This document shows, piece after piece, positions 48,599-60,719 of a stretch of DNA of 64,000 nucleotides. Under the pieces are notes generated by a model that was not told the origin of the DNA, searched no databases, and worked only from the letters and a program-made list of their open reading frames with translations. This stretch comes from Escallonia rubra (taxonomy: Eukaryota > Streptophyta > Magnoliopsida > Escalloniales > Escalloniaceae). Each line of letters opens with the position of its first letter. Position 1 is the stretch's first letter. Where the stretch lies: positions 155,492 to 219,491 of the forward strand of contig JAVXUO010000095.1 in NCBI GenBank assembly GCA_033065855.1, read 5' to 3'. Position numbers and translations under genes: made by a program.

Positions 48599-50743
48599 TT
48601 ATCGATCTTCCTCACGAGGTGTCCTCCTTCCAAGAAAAGTGTCCCTGATTGAATGTAGCTCAATGGTGACGTCGCTGATGTTCATTCGTTCCCTTGGAAG
48701 TTCCATAGAGCAAGCAATTCCAATCCTTAAAATGGAAGTGAGGCATTGATTGATCTTTTCGTATTTTTTATGAGTGGAAACTTGATGGCTCCTAGATGTC
48801 TCCTCTTCTTCCTCATTTTGGAAAAGTACAGGATCAGAGATCTCCGTAACTCGGTCAGGTACAGCAACTTTAGCAAAATTATGAAGGTTCAGACCATTAA
48901 CGAACATGTCATCAGTGGGTCTTTTTCCAGTAAATATCTCTAACAGCAAAATTCCATAGCTGTATACGTCTCCAGATGTTGAAATCTCACAGCCCATCCC
49001 ATATTCTGCATGGTTAGTTTGTAGAATATTAGTTCTTGTTCGATTATATCAGCATTTTCCCTAACAAATAATTAACGAAGAGTTGTTTTCATCTTTATTT
49101 TTCTTTGTGAAAACACATGTATCTGCAGGCTTTTTGGGAGGTGCATGTTCACTAATGAAGTGCACCACTAGTCCTTTTTTCCAATTATGTTTTAAATTAA
49201 TTTTAATTTTTGACTTTCCAGAAACGAAGTATACCACTAGTCCTTTTTTCCTTTATAGCAGATGAGCAAAAAATTGAGATTCCAGCCTCTACAGTAAAGA
49301 AAGAGAGTTACCTGGAGCAGCATACCCAATGGTCCCCTTTATTCCAATAGAACTGCTCTGACTCGTAGAAAATGCATGTGTAGCCTCTGGAAGAATTCTT
49401 GTCAACCCAAAATCACCTAGATGAGCCACCAGGTCAATGTCCAACAGAATATTACCTGGCTTGAGATCACTATGGACTAATGTTGTTCCACTGTGATGAT
49501 GAAGATAATCAAGTGCAGAAGCCACATCAATTGCAATGTTTAATCTTTGCAGCAGGGTTAAACCTCTGTTCTCCTCGTTCCCACTATCCACTAGAGTTTT
49601 CTGATGCAACCACCCATCCAAACTCCCATTCGCCATGTACGAATATACAAGTGCCTTAAAATCATTACCTTGAAAATCAATAGTAGAACAAGAGGTTAGA
49701 ATCTTTACAAGATTTCGATGCCTGATATTTCTTAGCGCTTCACACTCGGCCATAAAACTCTTGGATGCTCCTCGAACTTGAAGCTTGAGTACCTTCACGG
49801 CAACAACTGTTTGATTTTCTTCTAAAATTCCTTTGTACACAGAGCTGAACTGTCCCGAACCAAGTAAATTGGTTGAAGAGAATCCTTCGGTTGCTTTATA
49901 AAGACTTCCATAAGACACTTTGAGGAGGATGTCCCCCATTGAAGAGTTTGATAGGGAAACCTTCTTAGCAAGCCTACGTTTGTATACAAAAACAAAAAAG
50001 AACGCCAAAATCAGCAACACTATCCCACACGATAATGGTATAGCGAGTTCCAGGACACGAGATACTGCATGCTTGGTGCCACATCTAGGTAGCTGTAGAT
50101 CTCGAACACCCCCACAAAGCTTACTATTTCCATCAAGCGTAACTTCACTAGCATTTTCGAAAAGTCTTCCCGCTGGCACCTTCCCCTCAAAATCATTAAA
50201 CGACAGATTTAAAGTAACAATCACTTCAGATGCATCAAGAGAAATCTCCTCAGCCTCTATGCGCCGCATTATTTTATACTCCCCATTTATTTCTTCGCGT
50301 GATTGCCGTCCTTGCTTCAAAAGTTGTTCAAGCTTGTCTCGTCCAAGAGAGTGTCCAGTAAAAAGCATTGGCACATTTAAAGCTCCAGATAACAGAGCAG
50401 CAGAGTTACCTGCATCTGCATAATGTCCATGGATTGCAACAGGCCAGACAGGTTGCCCACCACCAATTTGCTCTCCAAGAACTTTTGATATCTGCATAAT
50501 GTGGCTAAGTGCGCCATCTACGAACTCTGGAATGTGGGGCCAAAGAAGTTCTTTTGGAATATATTTCCCGTTGGGGCCAAAAGGTACACGGACTATATAA
50601 GCACCACTGCTCTCCCCAATTTCTTGCGTCGAATTTTCACTGGTTATCGGATTTAGCATCTCCGTCGGTTCACCGTAAGTCCGATCTACCTCAGGTGCAG
50701 ATATTTGTCTAGTTAGTAGATCAACCCGATAAACTCCAGCCAT
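48599..50743 (-). CDS. Chimeric gene: sucrose-phosphate synthase fragment fused to LRR receptor kinase
   Basis: Exons 50743-49312 and 49005-48599, joined across a GTAACT...TGCAG intron of 306 bp, give one open frame of 612 residues. Residues 1-177 are a clear piece of plant sucrose-phosphate synthase, with [52 protein letters not shown] and [20 protein letters not shown]. This is part of its N-terminal GT-B (GT4) domain. The UDP-glucose-binding half is absent, so no synthase activity is expected. At 50212 the frame passes directly into an LRR-XII receptor: last LRR ([13 protein letters not shown]), cap ([16 protein letters not shown]), membrane segment (about 231-254), and kinase with [37 protein letters not shown] and the conserved C-terminal exon. 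HSD replaces the family's HCD. There is no signal peptide. The start is the natural SPS methionine in [12 protein letters not shown]. The fusion is seen in sequence; expression is unknown. Confidence 0.88.
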
Positions 50744-50782
50744 CGCTCCTAAAGCCCTGGCCAGTTCTACAACGTACTTAAC
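50212..50782 (-). other. Captured sucrose-phosphate synthase exon with its own splice acceptor
   Basis: SPS similarity begins exactly after an acceptor (CTCTGTACTCAG, AG at 50784-50783) with [20 protein letters not shown] and ends at DASEVIVT near 50212. In intact SPS the preceding residues are DTGGQ, which must lie on an earlier exon; they are not found upstream here. Keeping an intron edge means the piece came from genomic DNA, not from a spliced transcript. In-frame codons from 50782 to the ATG at 50743 are open, so a spliced transcript from further upstream could also enter the frame. Confidence 0.85.
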
Positions 50783-50820
50783 CTGAGTACAGAGAAAATC
50801 TAGTCACGAGGGGTTGTGAT

Positions 50821-51861
50821 TAGAGCTGTAAATGAGTAAATGAACAGAGTTGTTCACGAACAGCTCTCTCAAAAACTCATTCATGTTCGTTCATATAATA
50901 AGTGAACCGAACACGAACACAATTTTAGGACTCGTTTATTAAACGAGCCGAGTTTGAACATAATGATGTTTATTTATTTATGTTCGTGAACAAAGGAGCT
51001 CGTTTACTTAACGAGTCGAACACGAGCCGAGCCTTATAAACGAACATCAGTTCATTTATTCATTAAAAAATAAATCTACAAAAAATATCTACCTTATGTT
51101 GGGACATGGAAGCTTGTGGATCACCCATGCTTCATCTCTCTCTCTCTCTCTCTCAAAGTTCATTTTCTTCATCTCATTAGACACAAACTCAACAAACACC
51201 CACACCGCTGGCCAATACTCGTAGTCATCATACAGGCACATCGCCGGCCAGACCACCAGCCACACCGCTGGCCAGACCACCGCCCACGCCGCCGGCCAGA
51301 TCATCCCCCACGCTACGACCTTCTCTCAGACGATCGAACAGTCGTCAAAGACCCTCTGCTCTCTCTCTCATCACACAAGCACACCGCCGGCCAAATCATC
51401 GCCCACATCGCTGGCTAGACCTCCGCCAAGTCAGGCCAAAGCCCCACAAACGCAGACCTCCGCCAAGTTAGGCCAAAGCCCCACAAACGCAGACCTCCGC
51501 CAAGTTAGGCCAAAGCCCCACAAACGCAGATGCTCCTCCACACAAATCTGGCATCCCCCGATCAGATCTGGGATATTTTACGACTCCAAGTCTTCAATAT
51601 TTGAGAAGATCCAGAAATACGTCTTCATCTTCTTCTCCGGCCGTTTTTCCGGCCATTTTTTTTATTGTTGATTCAGTTTCTCTCTTTAGACGAACGAGCC
51701 GAGTCGAGCCTGAGTTGTACGTTGACGAACTCGAGCCGAATTCAAACACCCATGTCTGGCTCCTAAACGAACACGAGCCGAGCTCAAACACCCCTGAAAT
51801 TATAAGAACCGAGTTCGAACACACCCATGTTCGGCTCGAACTTGGTTCGTATACAGCCCTA
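50821..51861. mobile_element. hAT element, 1041 bp, just upstream of the chimeric gene
   Basis: Ends TAGAGCTGTAAATGAG and CGTATACAGCCCTA are inverted repeats. They are flanked by a perfect 8-bp target duplication GTTGTGAT (50813-50820 and 51862-51869). The subterminal parts repeat GAACGAGCCGAG-like motifs in both orientations. It sits 39 bases from the SPS exon, within what was the SPS intron. No transposase was seen. It may supply or disturb the promoter of the chimera. Confidence 0.93.
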
Positions 51862-51869
51862 GTTGTGAT

Positions 51870-53574
51870 ACGGTTATATCGGCGAAGGACCAGACTACCG
51901 GAAAGAAACACGTTCACTTTCGAGTGGGAATTCAATATTTTGAATTTTTCCTTTTTTTTTAGGTACTGTAAAATGCATTATACATTTTATTTTTGGAGAA
52001 TATGCAATTTGGCTCCATGTATTTAGACCATTGTGCGGTTTCACCAGCCTATTGTTTAAATTTTTTTACTAAACCTACCTCAACTCTCTGATGCACATTC
52101 GACGAATATTCATTCAACTTAACCAACCTTTTGGGTTAAGAAATGTTTGGTGCCCCTTAAAGACTAAAATGCCTTTTTGGTCTTTTTTTTTTGTTGGTAA
52201 ATGCCTTTTTGGTCTTTAAAGGGCACACAAATACATATACACCCCCGCCACGATCCATCCCCCCCCCCCCCAAATCAACCAGAAAGAGACACACCCAGCA
52301 TTGCACACACGCGAGTTCTCCCTTCGTCTCCAATCCCATCATTCACCACCACACACAAACACACTACACGCACAGGCACACCCACGCATACAGCGCGCGC
52401 GCGCACATACACACACACACACTGCAGGCACACACGCACATGCACTGCATGCATATCCAAACACACGTGTGCATGTACACACACCCCCACTCTCAAATGG
52501 GTCGGTCGAGAAAGAAAAGAAGCGCAAGAATGGTTGCCGATTCAGTCATACTTTGACGATAGTGGGTGATAGGCGGGGGGGAAGGGGGCACACCACCACA
52601 TGTGGGTGGGTGTTTTGTGTGTGTGCAGGGTGATAAGGGATGAGAGGTAAGCCGTCAATTGCTTGTGGTGTGTGCTTGTGGGTGATGTAGGGATGGTGGG
52701 TGCAGGCAGGTTTACCACCGTATGTGGGTGTTCGTGTTTCTATGTGTGTACAGACAGGTTGTGTTATTGGTGGGTTATTGGGGATGGAGGTGGTGTGAAG
52801 GTGGGTGACTAGAGGGTCGGATGGTGAGGTGGTCGCACCTCCGTGTGAGGGTAGGTATTTTGTGTATGCATGTGCGTAGGTGGGTGATTGGGGGGGAGTG
52901 GGTTGTTTATCTATGTGCTAGGGGTAGGTGGGAGGATGAAAAAAGTTAGAAAATGGTTTTGGTTTTGAAATATTTGTGGATAAAAAGTGGTATTTTGAGA
53001 TTTCAATGGAATCTGTTACAGCTGATCCACTGTGCATTTTTTCGAGAGTATAAGAGCTTTTGTACAATGTTTTTAACAATAGAGGGCCAAACCACACAAA
53101 GGTTTAAGGACGGGGGGCGGGGGGGGGGGGGGGGGTTGGGTTTGCAAAGTGCAATTTCCCCTTTACTTTTTTCTTTTAACTTGATTGCAATCATTTCACC
53201 TTTGAACTAGCTAAAACCCGTAATATGCGCAGAAGCATAATCATCTACACCAACCTTTGACCAGATTACATTGTAGAGTAACTATAAACAAAAGTGGCCC
53301 AATATACAAACCTATAACCAAGTATATACAGTGCTACGTGTCTATGTGATAACTTTTGGACTACATATCCATGTGCTACATCTTCTTCTCGGCAGTCTAG
53401 CAAAAGATTGGGAATCTAATTAGTAGATATTATAGGTAAATGCTAGTCATGGAGTAATGAACTGAACTGACTTTTAAATATTAGAATATCTACTCAGATA
53501 TCGTTATTAAATGCGTACAAACATTATTCCTCCCAATTCAACCTTGGTACACGTGTAAGACAGAAACAGATCCC
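51870..53574. other. No gene; microsatellite-rich
   Basis: A C run (about 52258-52271) is followed by a CA-rich microsatellite (52280-52490), then GT/GGTG-rich sequence to about 52920 and a long G run (53114-53136). A short duplication of AAATGCCTTTTTGGTCTTT lies at about 52169-52218. The ORFs here are repeat artefacts. The left 250 bases may be remaining SPS intron. Confidence 0.6.
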
Positions 53575-54516
53575 CTGCTGTTTTGGAATCTACAACAGGG
53601 TGTTGTGGCCAAAATTTCAACCATCCATTAAGATCTAAAGGCCATACTCAGGCCACGTCATTTTGAAAAATTAAAAAGCGTTAAGATAGTAACGGAGACC
53701 AACATAACCCCAAAAGCCACCGTAGCCTTGCCATCTCCACTGTTGTGCACTCCATTACTGCTAGCACCACCACTCCTTAGTCGCTACACCCACCACCACT
53801 CCCAAGTTGCTACAGCACCATGCCGCTCAACACCCACTGCCAATTCCAAGCCACTACACCCCGCCACCACCACCTTCATCATCTGACACTTGAACCGCCA
53901 TCACGACGCCTACAACCACCAACCTCACCATAAGCAGTAGCACCACCACCATCATGGATCTGTTAAGATCTAAGCCATCACCGCTAGTGATCCAAGATTT
54001 CATCATCACTACCGCATCGCCACCCATCTGCTCTTCCAGCAGACATGCCTCATTCACCAACACCATTATTGACCAAACCACCATCCCACTACAGACGTGT
54101 ATCACCCTACCCACCAGAAATAACCCACCCATCGGTCTTTCACCAACTGCCATAAAAGCTGGCTACCACCAATAATAACTGTCGAGGATAAAGCTTGGCC
54201 CACTAGCATTCGTTTGACCGCAACTAAAATCCAATGGGTGAGGAATTTGTTTCATTGAACTAGGAGCAAGATGACAGTAGTCCATTGGTCGGAGGTGGTG
54301 GAAATGTTAACTGGAATATATAAGCTGAGAGACGAAGGGACGTGCCTTGGAAGGTGAGAGACGAAGGGAGTCACTCTCACGGTGGACTGTTGCTGCTCCA
54401 TCAGAGCTAAACTATGTTTTATTAGCCATGCCCACGTAGTATTACCCTGGCCTTCATATCCTAATGGACGGTTGAGATTTCGGCCACATCACCCTACTGT
54501 AGATTCCTCTACAGCA
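53575..54516. mobile_element. Long-TIR element (MULE-like), about 940 bp
   Basis: The left end (from GGAATCTACAACAGGGTG at 53585) and the reverse complement of the right end (GGAATCTACAGTAGGGTG) match for about 65-80 bases, including TGTGGCC, TCAACC and TCCATTA. TIRs this long suggest a Mutator-type element. A 9-bp target duplication was not found, possibly because the LINE adjoins the right end. The interior is CAC/CCA-rich and has no recognisable product. Confidence 0.65.
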
Positions 54517-54567
54517 TATTTATTTTTTTTGGTAAAGGGGGGAACTTAATATTAATAAGTAGGAGAA

Positions 54568-57500
54568 TTAAACATCAGTGTTCTGATCATCTTCCAAATT
54601 TAACAAAAGATTGGAAGACAATGGAACAAAGTCAAAAACTTTACAAAAGAAGGCATTTGCCGCCAGATTATGAGTTGCATGGTTTGTCATTCGAGGAGAG
54701 TACATAGTATCCCAGCAAGTAAAACTATTCAAACAAATCTTGGCTTGTTCAATGGTTGCTCTGATTCTCCAATGAGGGGCAAGAGTCTGGTCCAGAAGTA
54801 ACTTTATCACCAGTTCTGCATCTCCTTCCAGGATGGTGTACTGTCTCTTCTCAAGAGATGTCGTACGATGGTTAGAAGGGATGCATAAGCTTTCCGAGTG
54901 CAACCAAATTCAGTGCAACCAAATTCAAAATGTCTTTCCGAGTTCCTACAAACCATTGATGCGCATGCTCTGTTTCTTCTGATTGCCGCATCAAAATTTA
55001 ATTTGGTCCATCCAACAAAAGGAGGGATCCACTACTTCAGGTTTGGATGCTAGTTTTTGGTATCACGCTTAAGGTCCAGTATATCTTTAGTTGATGTATT
55101 GATGCCTTCAGCCAGTTTAAGGTGGTTGAAAGGGGTCCCTTCATGTACCAGCTTATTTTGATTTAACCAGACCAATTCTAATACACAAACCGCAAAAGTA
55201 GTGTACCTTCCTTGATCTTTAGGTTTAAGGCCAGGAGGATTTAGAATAAAATCCAACCATTCAATGTGGGAGTTCAATCCAGACGGAGGCCGGCAACCAA
55301 AAGTCGAGGCTGCCCAAATAAGCCAAGTTATGTTGCACTCTAAGAAGATGTGCGTAGCAGTTTCAGGTCGCATTTCACAATGGGGGCAACTGGGACCTGT
55401 GTTAGGGCATATTATGGCTAAAGTTTGTATGAGGGGGAGCAGGTTCCATGCAATATGCCAGATCAAAAATTTGTGACGCTCACGGATTTTGATTCTCCAT
55501 AATTATTTCCAGAAATTTCAGGGAAACATGGGATTTTGAGTGAATTTGAGTTTATTTGCAATCAAATAGGCTGACCTGGTGGTGAATATGCCATTTGCAT
55601 TTGGGGTCCAAGCTATCACATCTTAGGATTGATTTGGTGGGATTTAGATCTTTCGGATGGCCTCCGTCGTTTTCGGATCGAAAAGGTTTTGGATTTTGGG
55701 GATGTTCCAAGATGTAGTTCCAAGATAAAAGAGATCTGCCACCAGATTAAGAATGTGTAGGTTTAGATTTACACTAGCATGGCTGAAACCCTCGTCAAAA
55801 CGAATCCAGCAATCATTCCAGATATTTGCTGACTTGTCGTCACTAATTAGGACACTGATACCTTTTCTGATGATTTATTTCGATTTGCAGATACCTTTAC
55901 ATAGCCACGAAGTAGACTTTTTTGGGATGTCCTCTAGGAAGGGAGTACCTCGGAGGTACTTTGATTCCATGATTCAGACCCACAGTGACTTTGGGTTTTT
56001 AACTATTGCCCAACCCATCTTTGCTATCAGAGCTAAATTAAAAATCGTGCATCCTTTTAAATCCTAAGCCTCCTGCCGATTTGGGGATGCAGATCGAATC
56101 CCAGGCCTTTGGATGAAAGTGGTTCTTTCCATCATCTTTGAATCCCCACCAAAATTGTCGCAGTCTTTTACCCAGCCTCTTTGTAGTTTTCTTTGGGATG
56201 ATGAAAGTGGACATGTGATAGGTCAGAATTGCCATTGTTGTGGCCTTAATAAGTGTAGCTCTCCTAGCTTGAGAAAGAACTTTACTTTTCCAGCTAGCCA
56301 GTCTTCTTTCCATTCTCTCAATAATCTCCGCAAAAGCTCTATTTTTGGATGGTTCGTAAAGATCGGGAGGCCCAGATATTTAGTCTTTTTGGGGGCCGTC
56401 TTGAACTCCAAAATCCTGCATATATTTCTCTGGGATTCGTAGTTAAGATTTTTGCTGAAGTATATTTGAGACTTTTGCCTGTTGGTGCATTGCGCTGACC
56501 AGGAATTGTAAGTTTCAAGGCATTTTTTGACATTTTCAGCTTCAAGATGGTTGGCCCTGCAAAATATAATCAAATCATCAGCGTAAAGAAGATGCGATAT
56601 TGGTGGGCTTCCCCTACTGGGCTTAATGCCATGGATACTTCCATTACTTTCTGCTCGGAGAATTAATCTGGTAAGAATTTTTGATGCAATGATGAATAGA
56701 TACGGAGACAAAGGATCTCTTTGTCACAAATCCCTTTGAGGTTTTATGAATCCATATGGGACACCATTCCGAATTGTGGAAAAGCTGGTTGTGGTGATAC
56801 AAGCATATACCCAGTGAATCCAGGTTTGGGGGAATCAAAGATTTTGAAGGATGGTAATGATAAAAGACCACTCAATTTTGTCGTAAGCTTTCTCCATATC
56901 TATCTTGATAGCCATGAGCCCCGAGCCTTTTTTCTTTCGTATGGAGTGCCAAATTTCTTGGACAATGATGATATTGTCATTTATCAATCTCCCAAGAACA
57001 AAAGCAGATTGCATAGAGGATATGATTTTTGCAAGTAGCGGTTTTAGCTTGTTTGCCAAGATTTTGGAGATCACTTTGTGTGGTTGATCTCATTAAGAGA
57101 AGAGTCTTCAAGCAAACCTCCGGGTTGACAGACTTCCAGTAGGATTTGTATAAGAGAGCAGGCATTCCATTGGGTCCATGAGCTTTAAGCTTGTCAAAAT
57201 TCATTAGCGTAGATGTGATCTCGCTAATTGAAGGAACTTCATGTAGCATAGATATATCATCCTCTGATAGAACAAGGGATATGAGGCCTTCAAGATCTGC
57301 AGGGAATGAGGGATTGGAAGATTTGTACAGGTTCTAGAAGTGTTCCGTAAAACAGGTGCCAATCTCTTCTCGACTTGATATCCATTTTCTGTTTTTGTCT
57401 TTGATGAAGTCGATTGAGTTCTTCCTTCTTCTGATAATGGTACTCAGGTGAAAAAAATTTGTATTCAAATCTCCTTCCATTTTCCACTGGATTCTAGATT

Positions 57501-58534
57501 TCTGGTGCCATAGCCACTCTTCCCTGCGGCATTGCTCATATATCTGTCTTTTTATGTTTTCCATAAATTCCAGATTCATGATGGAAGGTTCTTGTTGTTG
57601 CAGGGAGTCCAATTTCTCTGATAATCTCTTGATTTGAGTCTGAATATGTCCAAAATAAATTTTTTGGAGAGCATGACTGGAGTTGTCAGTTTTTCGGCAC
57701 AAAATGAACTCTGGTGCTCCAGTCACTGGCGTCCTCCATGCTAAATTTACAACATGATGAGAAGAAAGGTCTCGAGTCCAGGCTGCTTCAAACTTAAACG
57801 GTTTTGGCCCAGGATGAGTTGTTTTTGTGAGTTTTGAGAACAATTGGGAGATGGTCTGAAGATTTCCCCAGAATACGTGTGACTGTGGCCTCCAAAAATA
57901 AAGTGCGCCAGCTTGGGCTCGCATAGGCTTTGTCTAATCTTTCTTTTATGTTAGCCAAGAGGGGCCTATTATTGCTCCAAGTGAAAGGATTGCCTGAGAA
58001 CCCTAGATCAATTAGGTGATTTGCACTGATGAGACTAATCAGGCCACCAGTAGATGAAGAAGAGAACTGTCTCCCAGATTTTTTCTCCGCTTGACTTGAT
58101 ATATCATTAAAATCACCTATACATACCCAAGGACCAGTGAAAGCTTTTGTAATGATGTCCAAATCATCTCAGAATTTCCTTTTGTTTTTCCAGTGTGGGG
58201 GACCATATACTGCCGAAAGCATCCACGGGCAGTTTGGAGGATTTGAGAAAACAAGCGCATTTATGATATGATTGTTCTGTAGAGTGATCTTTATATCCAC
58301 ACCCATTTTCCAGGCAAGGCAAAGGCCTCCAGCAGGTTGTTTTGTACTAGAAGGTGGAACAAAGCACTGATTAAGAAATCCAAGAGAGTCTAGAATAGAT
58401 GAGAGATTAGAAAAGGGGGAGAGGGTTTCAGAGAGAAAAATGATGTCAGAGTTGAGGTTCATGACATCAGTTTTGAAGGCCATGATGCGTGAGGCATGCC
58501 CAAGCCCTCTGGCATTCCAAGTGTAGATGATCAT
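54568..58534 (-). pseudogene. LINE ORF2: endonuclease, reverse transcriptase, zf-RVT, RNase H
   Basis: Right to left: AP endonuclease (58534-58169, WNARGLGHASRIM, IIFLSET, AVYGPPHW; continuing 58162-57794 with CIGDFNDISSQAEK and SSDHLPIVL); linker (57924-57334); RT (57249-56038, with AHGPNGMPALLYKSYW, SAFVLGRLINDNI, IDMEKAYDKIEWSF and the catalytic LLYADDLIIF); zf-RVT (55466-55050, with CPHCEMRPETATHIFLEC); RNase H-like C-terminus (54903-54568). The frame changes between blocks are too many to encode one protein. Confidence 0.88.
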
Positions 58535-59052
58535 GGTGGGTGGGGGAGCAAGCCATATCTTGTCACCTCAGGAGTCAGATTTTCCAGGGGGTATGAGAGA
58601 TGTTGAAGGGGATAGAGGAATCTATGATTTGGGGAGGAGATTGGGAAGAACTTGTAGATGATAGGTAAGATTTATCGGCTTGATTTTTCAATTTACAACC
58701 TCTGGTGGTTGGGGAGGCAAAGTTTACAGATGTTGAAGGGTTCGAAGCATATTCCACAGTTAGATGCAGGTTGGAAAATATCTTAAGCAGACCTGGGGGA
58801 TGAAGGTGTAAGTGTGTTTAGGGATTTTGGACCACTTTGGCTTTTTTTGTGTTTTGCGGTTGGTCAAAGATATTTTTTCTTTTCTGGAAGAGGTTGTTTA
58901 GGGGTACAAGGTTGGTTTGGTTTGTCTCTTCTTGTGTTGTCCGGTTTTGTTCTGGTTGGGTTTTTTTGTTAGGGACTGTGGGATCTGGTTCTTGGGATTA
59001 GAGGGTCTTAAGTTGGGGAAAAAAGTGCGGAGATGGGTTGTGTTCCCTAGGC

Positions 59053-60010
59053 TTATCTTCTGGGTTTGGGGGGCTTGGAAGTGATATTGATGGGTTTTTT
59101 GGTGGCAAGTGTCAGACTACTGGAAGCAATGACTTTTTCAGGATTCCCATCCGAGGCAAGAGAATGCATTTTCCGTTGATGATCGGAGATAGATATGATG
59201 TCAAGTTTCGGCGTCGTCTGGGAGCTCTCTTTCCAATTTTCATTTGCTGATGGGTTCCAGAAAGCTGTCGGTGGGCAAGGGTCTGAGTAATACGCTCGAA
59301 GCCAAGGGCCAAACGGAGTGGACATGTTCACCAGCGTTTTTAGTGGCAGGTGAGGACAGCCATGACTGGTATGGCCCATTCTTCCACAAGTAAAGCAAAA
59401 ATCTGGCAAATCTCTCATATTGCAATCAAATCCATGACACTGGATTTTGTTCTTTGTTTCTAGTGAAGCCTGTGAGTAGAGGTTAAGTTATGTCCATCAT
59501 AATATGAATTCTCAAGAATCTGAGCTAGGCTACTTTCCCATCTGCAGTTAAATCCACCTCTAGACCCTTTCCAATCTTGGAACCAATATTTTTGGCATTC
59601 GATTTTGTCATCAGATTCAGTGGTAATCCCGAAACACGGACCCGGAACAGAGATTTAGAGAAATCAATTTCATCCATATTCAGGTGAGGGGGCCAATCCC
59701 GAACGACGACATGTGAGCTCATTACTGACCACGGTCGTGATTCCAGTATTCTTTTCTTGTCCTATTCATGATTCAGGGTAATACGAAAAATGTTATCCTG
59801 TTGGAATTGAATTTTCATACCTCGAGTGGGGGTCCAAGCCTTTTGCAGAATTGTCTGGACTTCCTTTGGGTTGACTTTCCTTGAGCTAATGATCTTTGCC
59901 AGAAGAGTTAAGGCATATTCCTTTGAAGCATTTATATCATCTGGTTCCAGGTCATCAAGATCAAGATCCTCACACTGGAGTGCATTAGTCTTGTTGATGA
60001 GAGAATCCAT
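59053..60010 (-). pseudogene. LINE ORF1-like protein with DUF4283 and zinc knuckle, broken
   Basis: Frames from 60010 (MDSLINKTNALQCEDLDLDD), 59722 (FRVRVSGLPLNLMTKSNAKN) and 59418 (DFCFTCGRMGHTSHGC, a CCHC knuckle) are the usual parts of plant LINE ORF1 (DUF4283 and zf-CCHC_4). They are separated by a stop and frame change at about 59725-59760 and further breaks near 59480. It would bind RNA in the transposition particle. Confidence 0.8.
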
Positions 60011-60084
60011 AAACTAGAAACCGGTTTGCAATGAATGGAGGTGTGGAGTTTCGTAGGTGCTAACTAGAGCTTAATGATAGGGAT

Positions 60085-60460
60085 CACTACGAAAAAAAAA
60101 GGTTTTCGGCGACGCTTAATTTTCGACAATTAAAGAAATTTCGTAAAGTAGTTATAATGTGCAACACTTCTATTGTAACGTCGGATAATTTACGACACAA
60201 ATATTTTTGTGTCGCAAATTTTCCGGCATTTTCATAAGCGTCATAAGCGACACTTAATAAGCGTCACTTTACTTTTTTGCGACACTAATGAAACGCCATT
60301 TAATAAAATGTCGCATAATAGCGACGCTTAAAGTAAAATGTTGTAACGATTAAAGTAAAACGACATCGTTCTGCTTTTAATTATACGTGCATAAAACGTC
60401 GGAAACCAAAAAAAAAAGTGGGAAACTAGTTTAACCTTGGCGCCCAATTTTTAGAGATTA
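60085..60460 (+). mobile_element. One end of a second CACTA element
   Basis: CACTACGAAAAAAAAAGG is a typical CACTA terminus. It is followed by dense subterminal repeats of GCGACGCTTA, GCGACACT and AAGCGTC in both orientations. The matching other end was not found before 64000, so the element is truncated or extends beyond the window. The possible left target triplet is GAT at 60082-60084. Confidence 0.65.
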
Positions 60461-60719
60461 CTATTCATCTTCTCTCTCCTCAAATCGGCATTCCACAAAC
60501 AACCCCAAGTACGTCTCTCCCCAAATCAGCCACCGCGCCCCTCTCCCCCCCCCCAATCGGCATTCCACAAAAATCAATCTCTCTCACGCCAACAATCGGC
60601 CTTTCTCCTAATTAAGTACGTCTCTCACTCTCTCTCTCTCTCTCTCTATCTCAATAACTTCACAGAGTCGTGGTTTAACATTACTAACATTTCGATTTTC
60701 ATCCATTTAGAGGTAGAGA

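Larger units (their letters stand above)
54519..60060 (-). mobile_element. Plant L1-type LINE, leftward, nearly full length but decayed
   Basis: An ORF1-like protein with a zinc knuckle and an ORF2-like polyprotein (endonuclease, RT, zf-RVT, RNase H) lie in order from right to left. On the minus strand the element ends in an A-rich tail at 54528-54519. The 5' end is near 60050; exact edges and target duplication were not resolved. Many frame breaks make it inactive. Confidence 0.85.

Noticed and set aside
50212..50743. A functional sucrose-phosphate synthase gene
   Set aside because: Only part of the N-terminal GT-B domain is present. The N-terminal exons, the UDP-glucose-binding half and the phosphatase-like tail are absent.
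52191..52633. Thr/His-rich ORFs over the CA microsatellite
   Set aside because: Simple-sequence translation in all frames, with no gene structure.
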